A stretch of DNA of 55,862 bases. Origin: an uncultured Clostridia bacterium. GTDB lineage: Bacteria > Bacillota > Clostridia > Saccharofermentanales > Saccharofermentanaceae. The DNA is taken from positions 1 through 55,862 of the forward strand of contig CAMNGC010000014.1 in the NCBI GenBank assembly GCA_946537885.1. Direction: 5' to 3'. Below, piece by piece: positions 25,671 to 33,569 of the stretch; the stretch's first letter is position 1, and every line of letters starts with the position of its first letter. The position numbers and the translations under genes were made by a program. Under the pieces are notes generated by a model. The model was not told the origin of the DNA. It did not search any database and saw nothing but the letters and a program-made list of their open reading frames with translations.

Positions 25671-27280
25671 TTGCTGCCGCCCTGACGCTTATAGATAGTC
25701 GGTGACACACCGAACTGTTTCTTGAATACATAGCTGAAATAATTGGCATCGGAATAGCCCACACGCTCGGCGATAATATATGTCTTCTCATTCTCCTCGA
25801 TCAGAAGTCTTACCGCTTCCTTCATCCTGTAATCCGTAAGATATGTGATAAAAGTCTTACCTGTCTCTTTCTTAAAGACCGTAGAGAAATAAGCCGCACT
25901 GAGATTCAGTTCCGAGCACACCATATCCACTGTCAGTTCCGGATTATTATAATTATCTCTGACATAGTCTTCGGCTCGTTTGATCAGGGAGCCTGTCTTG
26001 CTGTCGCGGCTGCTCATAAGCTCTTCGCGTATCTTAAGGGATATCTCCTTGATCCTATGACCTATCTCATCAGCAGATCCCATCTGGACCAGTTGGGCAT
26101 AAAGATCAGAATCATCGTCCTTACCGCCAAAGATCTTATCGGACTCCACATCATTGTTGATACAGAACTTGTAAAACCTCGTAACGGTATCCATAAGTTC
26201 GAGCCTGAAGCGATTGATATTCATGCGGGATTCCACGAGAGAAGCCGTATAATCGGCAACGGCATTTTCGACATCCTGACTGCTGCCCATCTTGATCTGC
26301 TTGAAGATCTTCTGAAGCTTCTCGTCTCCGTCAACTCCGGAATAGTCTTCATCCGGATTAATCTCATTGATATTGATCGCGGTCCCGCAGCCGTAGAGGA
26401 CTCTGTAGGATACAGCTTCACGGGCACTCTTATAGGATACGTAGATCTCCTTGGGATCGGTTACGGCTACGCCTATGCCGACAGTTACCGTGACCTTGCA
26501 GGAATGTTTTGCCAGGCGGCAGAAACGGGCACAGTTATCGGTGAACTGATTCATTCCGCTCAGATCATCCATGGGAGTAATTGAGACTATATGCCCTCTG
26601 TAATTAAAAACATACATGCCCTCAAGATCCTTATTCCACTCCTCGCACAGTTGCCTTACCGACAACTGGGCAAGACGCGGGGACATATTCTCGGGCATAT
26701 CGGAAGTGCTTACATGAATGACTGATACAACATAATATCTGCTGCTCAGATCCAGCTTATATTCAGTAATCCCGTCCCTGAGCCTCTCTTCCGTTATGGG
26801 GCCCTCCACCAGCATATCCAGGAAATTCTCGCGCAGCATCGGCAGGCTCTTTTTATAGTATTTCTCCAGCTCCTGCACGCTGCTTCTTCTGGCTCTCTCG
26901 CTGTCGAGCTGACCGTGAACCTTTTCGAGGACGCGAATGATCTCATCGGAATCCACGGGCTTTAAGAGATAATCCTCGACGCCAAGCGCAATGGCTTCTT
27001 TGGCGAACTCGAATTCATCAAAGCCGGAGCATATGATGATCACGATATCAGGGAATAACTGCTTAAGCTGAGAAGATACTTCCAGACCGTCCATAAAAGG
27101 CATCTTGATGTCCATCATGACCACATCCGGCTGAAGTTCCTTGGCAAGTTCCAAGGCCTCGATGCCGTTCTCGGCGCGCCCGCATACAGTAAAGCCCATT
27201 GCATCCCAATCAAGCTTACGGACCATTACATCAATGACTTCCTGCTCGTCATCTACCATGAGTAACGAATATGTATTCAC
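25667..27280 (-). CDS. YesN-type response regulator (REC plus AraC HTH)
   Basis: 537 residues. The receiver domain has the acidic pocket at 10-12 and phospho-acceptor Asp57 in VVMMDIKMPFMDG, and a Lys in YLLKPVDSDE. A long middle region (about 130-420) is typical of YesN. Two AraC HTH motifs form the end (VDMVCSELNLSAAYFSTVFK and IAERVGYSDANYFSYVFKKQ). It is expected to activate target promoters, most simply the mgl operon just upstream. Start is GTG with GAGG nine bases before it. The four bases overlapping the kinase gene imply coupled translation. Confidence 0.93.
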   Translation of the reverse strand: MNTYSLLMVDDEQEVIDVMVRKLDWDAMGFTVCGRAENGIEALELAKELQPDVVMMDIKMPFMDGLEVSSQLKQLFPDIVIIICSGFDEFEFAKEAIALGVEDYLLKPVDSDEIIRVLEKVHGQLDSERARRSSVQELEKYYKKSLPMLRENFLDMLVEGPITEERLRDGITEYKLDLSSRYYVVSVIHVSTSDMPENMSPRLAQLSVRQLCEEWNKDLEGMYVFNYRGHIVSITPMDDLSGMNQFTDNCARFCRLAKHSCKVTVTVGIGVAVTDPKEIYVSYKSAREAVSYRVLYGCGTAININEINPDEDYSGVDGDEKLQKIFKQIKMGSSQDVENAVADYTASLVESRMNINRFRLELMDTVTRFYKFCINNDVESDKIFGGKDDDSDLYAQLVQMGSADEIGHRIKEISLKIREELMSSRDSKTGSLIKRAEDYVRDNYNNPELTVDMVCSELNLSAAYFSTVFKKETGKTFITYLTDYRMKEAVRLLIEENEKTYIIAERVGYSDANYFSYVFKKQFGVSPTIYKRQGGSK

Positions 27281-27346
27281 AGAATATTACCTCAACTTAA
27301 CTCTCTTTTCAGTATATATTAATTTCTTTTTCATCGAAAGTAGTCA

Positions 27347-27431
27347 GCCCGCCTCAGACATGAACAATAGCGAGGGGAGGTGTTCATGACAGGCGGGCCG
27401 ACAGAATGCGGGGCTGCGGTCTGCTGACCGC
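27347..27431 (-). terminator. Two stem-loops between mglC and the response regulator gene
   Basis: Directly after mglC on the minus strand comes GCGGTC-loop-GACCGC (27416-27431). Next is a long two-part hairpin: GCCCGCCT (27347-27354) with AGGCGGGC (27391-27398) and CATGAACA (27359-27366) with TGTTCATG (27381-27388). No clean T tract follows, so partial termination or mRNA-end protection is more likely than full termination. Confidence 0.6.
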
Positions 27432-27437
27432 TTAAGA

Positions 27438-28451
27438 TTATTTCTTGACAACGTACTTACGTATATCAAGAGATATGGCAATGTAGATAATTACGCCGAG
27501 AGCGATCCACTGAGCGTTTGCATCGACTCCGAGGAACTGCAGAGCAGCCTTCAAAAGTTCGAAAACACAGACACCGATTACGGCGCTGGAAACCTTACCG
27601 CGGCCGCCCGTTACGGAGACACCTCCGATGGTGCAGGCAGCAATGGCTTCCATCTCATAACCGAGACCCAGATTGACGGAAGCACCGCCGGACTTGGCAC
27701 CGAGCATGAAGCCGGCAAGTCCATAGAAAGCAGCGGCTTTCGCATATATCAGGATCATGGTGAGCTTAACGGGTACACCGGCAACCTCAGCAGCCTGAGG
27801 GTTAGCACCGATGGCATACATATATTTACCGTGACGGGTCATATTGAAGATGAACCAGGTCACTGCGGCAACTATTATCGCGATCCACACGAGCCAGGGG
27901 AGGCCAAGGAATTTGTCAGTGGCAAGATTTGTATACTCCTGTGTATAGCCGCCCAAGGGGGTAGCATTAGTGTAGATGAGATTGGCACCGTAAACGATCT
28001 CCATCATGGCCAGAGTAGAGATGAAGGGCGGGACATTCAGGAATGCGATAAAGAAACCTGTGACCGCGCCGAAACATGCCGTAATAGCCATAACTATCAG
28101 CAGCGCCACGAGAATATTCATCGGTTCCATATCCGGCTTGAACTTTCCTACATAATCCGCACGCTGCAAGAGGATTCCCGCGATGCAGCCGCCGAGACCG
28201 ATCATACGTCCTGCCGACAGGTCGCATCCTGCTGTGATTACGCATCCGGCGATTCCGAGAGCGATAACGAGACGGGCGCTCATATTGAGCATCAGGTTCA
28301 TAATGTTATTGCTCGACAGGAAGTTCGGTGAGTTGATGCCGGTATATACGACCAGCACGATCATTACGATTATTACTCCGTAGTTGATGAGGAAGTCCTT
28401 AAGACTGAAGCCCTTCTTCAACGGATTTCTTATACTGAAAGAATTTTTCAT
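27438..28451 (-). CDS. mglC: Galactose/methylgalactoside-type ABC permease
   Basis: 337 residues, with about nine to ten hydrophobic helices of the BPD_transp_2 family. The signature SAGRMIGLGGCIAG and AIAACTIGGVSVTGGRGKVS (the EAA-like loop AGVPVKLTMILIYA before it) places it in the ribose/galactose permease group, and the pairing with a 501-residue double ATPase and an MglB points to Mgl. It forms the membrane channel, likely as a homodimer. GGAGG is at the right distance. It follows mglA by 39 bases. The exact hexose is inferred from its partners only. Confidence 0.9.
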   Translation of the reverse strand: MKNSFSIRNPLKKGFSLKDFLINYGVIIVMIVLVVYTGINSPNFLSSNNIMNLMLNMSARLVIALGIAGCVITAGCDLSAGRMIGLGGCIAGILLQRADYVGKFKPDMEPMNILVALLIVMAITACFGAVTGFFIAFLNVPPFISTLAMMEIVYGANLIYTNATPLGGYTQEYTNLATDKFLGLPWLVWIAIIVAAVTWFIFNMTRHGKYMYAIGANPQAAEVAGVPVKLTMILIYAKAAAFYGLAGFMLGAKSGGASVNLGLGYEMEAIAACTIGGVSVTGGRGKVSSAVIGVCVFELLKAALQFLGVDANAQWIALGVIIYIAISLDIRKYVVKK

Positions 28452-28490
28452 TATTGTTCCTCCTTACCGGTAATCTATTGGGCTGTCGCC

Positions 28491-29996
28491 TTAAAACATA
28501 GTCGCGTAACTCATGATCTTTTCCTGAGTCATCTCTTCCTTCGAGGTGATCTCGCCTCGGATATAACCGTTACACATTACATAGAGACGATCAGACATTC
28601 CGATAAGCTCTGCCATCTCCGAAGAGATCATTATGATTGCTTTACCGAGTCTGGCAAGTTCCGTCATTATCTCGTAGATCTCATGCTTGGCGCCGACATC
28701 AATACCTCTTGTCGGCTCATCCATAATGAGGATATCCGGATCGTTGGCGAGCCACCTGGCAATGATAACTTTCTGCTGGTTACCGCCTGACAGATTGGCT
28801 ATCGCTTCCCTGCTGCTCGGAGTCTTTATCGATAGCTTTTTTATACTGTCTGCGACAACCTTGTTTATCTTGCCGTGATCCAGTACAAAGCCGGCCATCA
28901 AATACTTCTTGTAAACGGAAACACTTGTATTGTCCTTGATCGACAGACACCCCAGAATACCATTGCCTCTGCGGTCTTCGGTTATAAGGCCCATGCCGGC
29001 GTTCATCGCCCGGCGCGGCGTTCCCGTCTTAACCTTTTTGCCTTTTACAAAGATCTCACCCGACTTGATGCCGCGCATACCGAATATCGCTTCCATAAGC
29101 TCCGTCCTCTGCGCTCCGACAAGTCCTCCGAAGCCGACTATCTCGCCTTTCCTTACTGTGAACGAGCAATCCCTGAAGGAGTTATCGTGTATCGAAGTAA
29201 GACCTTTACATTCAAGTACTACATCTCCCGGCTCATCGTTGTGTTCCGGGTAAACGGACGTCAGTTCGCGTCCGACCATTTTCGATATTATCTCGTCTGT
29301 TGTAATATCATCTGCTTTCCAAGTTCCGACATATGTTCCGTCTCTCATGATCGTGATGTCATCGGAGATCTTCTTTATCTCATCCATCTTGTGTGAGATG
29401 TAGATCATTGCTACGCCACGGTCTCTTAGGTCATTCATGATCCTGAAAAGCACTTCAACTTCCTTTTCGGACAGTGATGATGTCGGCTCATCGAAAATAA
29501 TAACCTTCGCGTTATGGGATACGGCCTTCGCGATCTCGATAGTCTGCATCTGGCCAATTGATAATTTCGATAAGGGAGTCTTGGGATCTATCTCCATTCC
29601 GACTTCCTTTAGCCAGTGGGCCGTATCTTCATACATCTTCTTGTGGTTGATGACCTTAAGAGGTCCTAACATCGTCGGGAACCTGCCCAGGTACATGTTC
29701 TCTGCTACATTTCTGGGGAGTACCGGCTGAAGCTCCTGATGTACCATCGCGATGCCTTTGTGCATGGCATCCTCCGGATTATTTATATTGACCTTCTTAC
29801 CTTCGATCCTAATCTCTCCGGAGTCCATTTTATATATACCGAAAAGGCACTTCATCAATGTGGATTTTCCGGCTCCGTTCTCACCCATCAGCGCATGGAC
29901 AGTTCCGGGCCTTATTGCCAAAGAAACATCCTGAAGAGCTTTTACGCCGGGGAACGTTTTTGTGACCCCTTTCAGTTCAAGAAAATACTCTGCCAT
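28491..29996 (-). CDS. mglA: Galactose/methylgalactoside-type ABC ATPase
   Basis: 501 residues with two fused ABC domains. First: Walker A GENGAGKST, signature LSIGQMQ, Walker B VIIFDEPTSS. Second: degenerate Walker A region GFGGLVGAQRTEL, signature LSGGNQQKV, Walker B ILIMDEPTRGIDVG. This split is typical of RbsA/MglA sugar importers, where the second site is less active. It powers uptake through MglC. AAGGAG lies six bases before ATG. A GC-rich stem-loop precedes it in the mglB-mglA gap. Confidence 0.93.
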   Translation of the reverse strand: MAEYFLELKGVTKTFPGVKALQDVSLAIRPGTVHALMGENGAGKSTLMKCLFGIYKMDSGEIRIEGKKVNINNPEDAMHKGIAMVHQELQPVLPRNVAENMYLGRFPTMLGPLKVINHKKMYEDTAHWLKEVGMEIDPKTPLSKLSIGQMQTIEIAKAVSHNAKVIIFDEPTSSLSEKEVEVLFRIMNDLRDRGVAMIYISHKMDEIKKISDDITIMRDGTYVGTWKADDITTDEIISKMVGRELTSVYPEHNDEPGDVVLECKGLTSIHDNSFRDCSFTVRKGEIVGFGGLVGAQRTELMEAIFGMRGIKSGEIFVKGKKVKTGTPRRAMNAGMGLITEDRRGNGILGCLSIKDNTSVSVYKKYLMAGFVLDHGKINKVVADSIKKLSIKTPSSREAIANLSGGNQQKVIIARWLANDPDILIMDEPTRGIDVGAKHEIYEIMTELARLGKAIIMISSEMAELIGMSDRLYVMCNGYIRGEITSKEEMTQEKIMSYATMF

Positions 29997-30037
29997 GCTA
30001 ATCTCCTTACTTTTTCTGATGCCCCTCCGCCAACGCA

Positions 30038-30136
30038 GCGGGCACGGTTCCCCGCACCCGCCGCCTGCTTTGGAGTATTACTGCTTATTTATTGGAGGCA
30101 GTCTTTGTTGAGGTACTCATGTACCTGTCGATCAAC
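30038..30136 (-). promoter_or_regulatory. Two stem-loops in the mglB-mglA gap
   Basis: Just after the mglB stop: AGGTAC-TCAT-GTACCT (30111-30126) extended by GTTG/CAAC. Before mglA: GCGGGcaCGG-TTCC-CCGcaCCCGC (30038-30061). No T tract follows either. Such hairpins in binding-protein operons stabilise the upstream message and lower downstream expression, giving more MglB than MglAC; this role is inferred. Confidence 0.6.
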
Positions 30137-30137
30137 C

Positions 30138-31163
30138 TCAGCTTACGAGGTCCAGGATCTCCTGAGCATTCTCAGTTGTAACCTTAACGTAGTCGCAGCC
30201 GATGTAGTGCTCGTTAGGAGTATCTGTGATGTAGTTGATAGCCGCGTCTGCAGCGCTGTGAGACTGGCTGAAGTGATCGTTAAATACCGTACCTGTGATA
30301 GTACCGTCGATGACATACTGAACAACCTCTGTGAGGGCGTCAACGCCTACGAGATAGATGTCGGATCCGACTGTACGGCCGGCAGTCTGGATAGCCTGGA
30401 GAGCACCGAGTGCCATAGCGTCGTTGTTACAGAAAACGACTTCGATATCTGAGCCGAACTGAGACAGGTCGTTACCAACAAGCTCCTGGCCCTTAACCTG
30501 CTCCCACATACCTACCTGATCGTCCAGGCAGTTAACAGTAAGGCCTGCATCCTCAAGGGCTGCGATGGAATATTCTGTACGATACTGAGCATCTACATTC
30601 TCAGGGTCACCTTCGATCATGATGTAATCAACCATTCCGTTGCCATTCATATCGATAGTATCAAGTCCGAGATCCGCAATGATCTCTCCCTGCATCGTAC
30701 CGGACTGGCGGGCATCACAACCTACATAGCAAACATCCCAGTCATTCTCAGCCCATCTTGCTTCCTCAGCTGCATCAGGCTCACGGTTGATATATACGAG
30801 GGGGATTCCTGCAGCTACGACCTTATCAGTGATCGTGGATGCAGAAGAAGAGTTAACGGGGTTGATGATAAGGACGTCAACACCCTGAGCGATAAAGTTG
30901 TCGATCTGAGCAGACTGTGTAGCCTGGTCATTTGCACCGTCAACGATAGTGATATTTTTCTTGGAGAAGCCCTGTTCGATCAGGTAATTCTCAAGCTCTG
31001 TGCGGAAAAGTGTCATAAAGTTATCAGAGAACTGATAGATACAAACACCGACCTTCTTGTCACCGTAAGCGCCGTCAGAATTGGTGTCTTCTTTGTTACA
31101 GGCTGCAAAAGCCGTAAGGCTCATGGCCATCGCCAGAACAAGCGAGATAAGTTTCTTTTTCAT
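30138..31163 (-). CDS. mglB: Galactose/methylgalactoside-type ABC substrate-binding lipoprotein
   Basis: 341 residues. The signal peptide ends at lipobox FAAC (Cys about 21), so it is tethered outside the membrane. The MglB fold shows VYINREPDAAEEARW, DMNGNGMVDYIMIEGDPENVDAQYRTEY (a calcium-loop-like segment with one acidic residue replaced by Asn), VVFCNNDAMALGALQA and VGVDALTEVVQYVIDGTITGTVFND. It delivers sugar to MglAC. GGAGG precedes ATG. First gene of the operon. The calcium loop is weaker than in the second MglB-like protein (21792), and the middle Trp segment reads VGMWEQVKG. Confidence 0.92.
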   Translation of the reverse strand: MKKKLISLVLAMAMSLTAFAACNKEDTNSDGAYGDKKVGVCIYQFSDNFMTLFRTELENYLIEQGFSKKNITIVDGANDQATQSAQIDNFIAQGVDVLIINPVNSSSASTITDKVVAAGIPLVYINREPDAAEEARWAENDWDVCYVGCDARQSGTMQGEIIADLGLDTIDMNGNGMVDYIMIEGDPENVDAQYRTEYSIAALEDAGLTVNCLDDQVGMWEQVKGQELVGNDLSQFGSDIEVVFCNNDAMALGALQAIQTAGRTVGSDIYLVGVDALTEVVQYVIDGTITGTVFNDHFSQSHSAADAAINYITDTPNEHYIGCDYVKVTTENAQEILDLVS

Positions 31164-31244
31164 TAGAATTTCCTCCTTTGAATGAAGTGCAATTTTCTTG
31201 CCTCAACCTGAGCTGAATTTACATCAGTCAGAGATTCAAAAGAA

Positions 31245-31357
31245 TTGAAAATCCTATCGAAAATCTTGAAAATTCTACGATATTGTTGATCGGTGCCTAC
31301 CCATAGCCATTTATCTTTGTGCAGAATCGACAAATGCCCTTCGCGGTCTGCACAAAG
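31245..31357 (-). promoter_or_regulatory. mgl operon leader: GAAAAT repeats and an 11-bp inverted repeat
   Basis: Three related 9-mers, TTGAAAATC (31245-31253), TCGAAAATC (31257-31265) and TTGAAAATT (31266-31274), lie about 90 bases before mglB. Further out CTTTGTGCAGA (31315-31325) and TCTGCACAAAG (31347-31357) form an inverted repeat with a 21-base spacer. They are candidate sites for the YesN-type regulator or a sugar repressor. The rest of 31164-31424 shows no gene. Confidence 0.4.
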
Positions 31358-31424
31358 AAGAAGTGAGCCTCATGATACTTCATAAACTCCAGGTTCTTCA
31401 CCGAGTAGCTTCTCCCATACAAAA

Positions 31425-31454
31425 GGCCGCCTCACTGCACTCAGTGAGACGGCC
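31425..31454 (-). terminator. Terminator of the PGK-TPI gene
   Basis: On the minus strand GGCCGtCTCACT pairs with AGTGAGgCGGCC and is followed by TTTTG. It is nearly the same hairpin as the one after tyrS. Confidence 0.88.
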
Positions 31455-31484
31455 CTATAGAGATCTTTATATGAGACTCAGTTA

Positions 31485-33437
31485 TTACTTGCCTGCGTTG
31501 CAGATGATGGAGAAGTCCTCAGCCTTGAGGGAAGCACCACCTACGAGACCGCCGTTGATGTCCTTCTGAGCGAAGAGACCTGCTGCATTCTTAGCGTTGC
31601 AGGAACCGCCATACAGGATCGTCATAGCGTCAGCACACTTCTGGCAATAGAGCTCAGCGATAACGCCACGGATGAATGCGCAAACTTCCTGAGCCTGCTC
31701 ATCTGTAGCTGTCTTACCTGTACCGATAGCCCAGATAGGCTCATAAGCGATAGTGATCTGACAGAGCTTCTCAGCAGGGATATCCTTGAAAGCGCCGACG
31801 ATCTGACTCTTGATCCAGTCAAATGTCTCGCCTGCCTCACGCTGAGCAAGAGACTCACCGCAGCAGATGATAGGCTTAACACCATACTTAAGAAGAGCAT
31901 GAGCCTTCTTGTTTACTGTCTCATCTGTCTCAGCGAAATACTCACGTCTCTCGGAATGACCGATGATGCAGTAGTTAACGCCCATCTTAGCGAGCCAGAG
32001 AGGAGAGATCTCGCCTGTGAAAGCGCCCTTCTCCTCGAAGTGGCAGTTCTCAGCTGCGATCTTGATGTTGGAATAAGCAGCTGCCTCAACTGCTGCTGCA
32101 AGAGCTGTAGCAGGAACGCCGAGAGCGATCTTAGCCGTAGCATCCTTAACGAGAGGCTTGAGCTCATTAATGAGCTTAGCTGCGTCTGCAGGTACACCGC
32201 AGTTCATTTTCCAGTTACCTGCTGCAAATGTTCTGCCGTTCTCCTTGTCGAGGAGGCAATCGATACCGGGAAGTACCTTACCCTCGATGAACTCGAGAGA
32301 AGCGCCGCCGCCTGTGGAGATGTGGGATACCTTATCAGCGAAGCCGAGCTTCTCGATAGCAGCTGCGGAATCACCGCCGCCGATGATGGAGATAGCGTCA
32401 GACTCAGCGATAGCAGCTGCAAGAGCCTTTGTACCTACAGCGAACTTCTCGAACTCGAATACGCCTGCAGGACCGTTCCAGATAACTGTCTTAGCTTCCT
32501 TGATGGCAGCGGAGAACTTCTCGATAGTCTTAGGACCGATATCGAGACCCTCCCAACCGTCGGGAATCTCCATTGTAGGAACGACCTGGGAATTAGCGTC
32601 GTTGGAGAAATCATCAGCTACGACCGTATCCTCGGGCAGGAGGAGCTTAACGCCCTTCTCCTCAGCCTTAGCGAGGAGCTCCTTAGCGAGATCTACCTTA
32701 TCAGCCTCGAAAAGGGAGTTACCGATAGATCCGCCCTGTGCAGCGATGAATGTATAAGCCATACCACCACCGATGATGATAGTGTCAGCCTTGTCCATGA
32801 GGTTTGTGATAACACCGATCTTATCGGAAACCTTAGCGCCGCCCAAGATAGCAACGAAAGGTCTTGCGGGATTGGAAAGAGCTCCGCCGATGAAGTCAAT
32901 CTCCTTCTGGATCAGATAACCGGAAGCAGAAGGCAGATAGTTAGCAAGACCGGCTGTAGAGGCATGTGCTCTGTGAGCTGTACCGAAAGCATCGTTTACA
33001 TAGAGATCAGCCATGGAAGCGAGCTCTGCAGCGAACTTAGGATCGTTCTTTGTCTCTTCCTTGTGGAAACGAACATTCTCAAGCATGAGGATCTCGCCTT
33101 CCTTAAGAGCTGCTGCCTTAGCCTTTGCATCCTCGCCGATAACGTCAGCTGCAAGTGTAACGGGCTTGCCGATAAGCTCAGCGAGTCTGTCAGCTGCGGG
33201 CTTCATGGAGAACTTAGCCTCAGGTCCGTTCTTCGGACGACCGAGGTGGGATACAAGGATAACCTTTGCATTATTGTCTACGAGATACTTAATTGTGGGA
33301 AGAGCGCCCTTGATACGCTTGTCGTCTGTGATCTCACCTGTCTCCTTGTCCAAAGGTACATTGAAATCAACACGAACGATGACTCTCTTGCCTGCAACAT
33401 CTAAATCTTCAACATTTTTCTTCAAATACTGTGCCAT
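31485..33437 (-). CDS. Phosphoglycerate kinase-triosephosphate isomerase fusion
   Basis: 650 residues with both enzymes full length. PGK, 1-395: [15 protein letters not shown], the ENVRF segment, [10 protein letters not shown], and the nucleotide motif [10 protein letters not shown] near 351-360. After about seven residues TPI begins at about 402: AAGNWKMN (active-site Lys), [11 protein letters not shown] (electrophile His), [11 protein letters not shown] (base Glu) and [11 protein letters not shown] (phosphate grip). All catalytic residues of both glycolytic enzymes are present and there is no stop between them. Fused PGK-TPI is known from Thermotoga; most Clostridia have separate pgk and tpi genes. 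GGAG lies 12 bases before ATG and a promoter is at 33502-33530. The neighbouring gene encodes a phosphate cotransporter. Confidence 0.96.
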   Translation of the reverse strand: MAQYLKKNVEDLDVAGKRVIVRVDFNVPLDKETGEITDDKRIKGALPTIKYLVDNNAKVILVSHLGRPKNGPEAKFSMKPAADRLAELIGKPVTLAADVIGEDAKAKAAALKEGEILMLENVRFHKEETKNDPKFAAELASMADLYVNDAFGTAHRAHASTAGLANYLPSASGYLIQKEIDFIGGALSNPARPFVAILGGAKVSDKIGVITNLMDKADTIIIGGGMAYTFIAAQGGSIGNSLFEADKVDLAKELLAKAEEKGVKLLLPEDTVVADDFSNDANSQVVPTMEIPDGWEGLDIGPKTIEKFSAAIKEAKTVIWNGPAGVFEFEKFAVGTKALAAAIAESDAISIIGGGDSAAAIEKLGFADKVSHISTGGGASLEFIEGKVLPGIDCLLDKENGRTFAAGNWKMNCGVPADAAKLINELKPLVKDATAKIALGVPATALAAAVEAAAYSNIKIAAENCHFEEKGAFTGEISPLWLAKMGVNYCIIGHSERREYFAETDETVNKKAHALLKYGVKPIICCGESLAQREAGETFDWIKSQIVGAFKDIPAEKLCQITIAYEPIWAIGTGKTATDEQAQEVCAFIRGVIAELYCQKCADAMTILYGGSCNAKNAAGLFAQKDINGGLVGGASLKAEDFSIICNAGK

Positions 33438-33501
33438 TTGATGTTCACACTCCTGGAATTATTTTACTGTAAAACGCTAAATACGCGCACTCACGGCAAC
33501 T

Positions 33502-33530
33502 ATTATACAATCATTGGAGCTTTATTTAAA
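33502..33530 (-). promoter_or_regulatory. Probable promoter of the PGK-TPI gene
   Basis: Read on minus: TTTAAA (33530-33525), 17 bases, TATAAT (33507-33502). The -10 is perfect and the -35 weak, as expected for an additional upstream TG-type contact. Confidence 0.5.
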
Positions 33531-33569
33531 GAACAAATGGGGCAAAATGTCATCAGTTCAAGTATGATT

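Noticed and set aside
31899..33404. 501-codon plus-strand frame antisense to the PGK-TPI gene
   Set aside because: Long but lacks a ribosome site and any domain; it is the mirror of codon bias in a clearly real gene.
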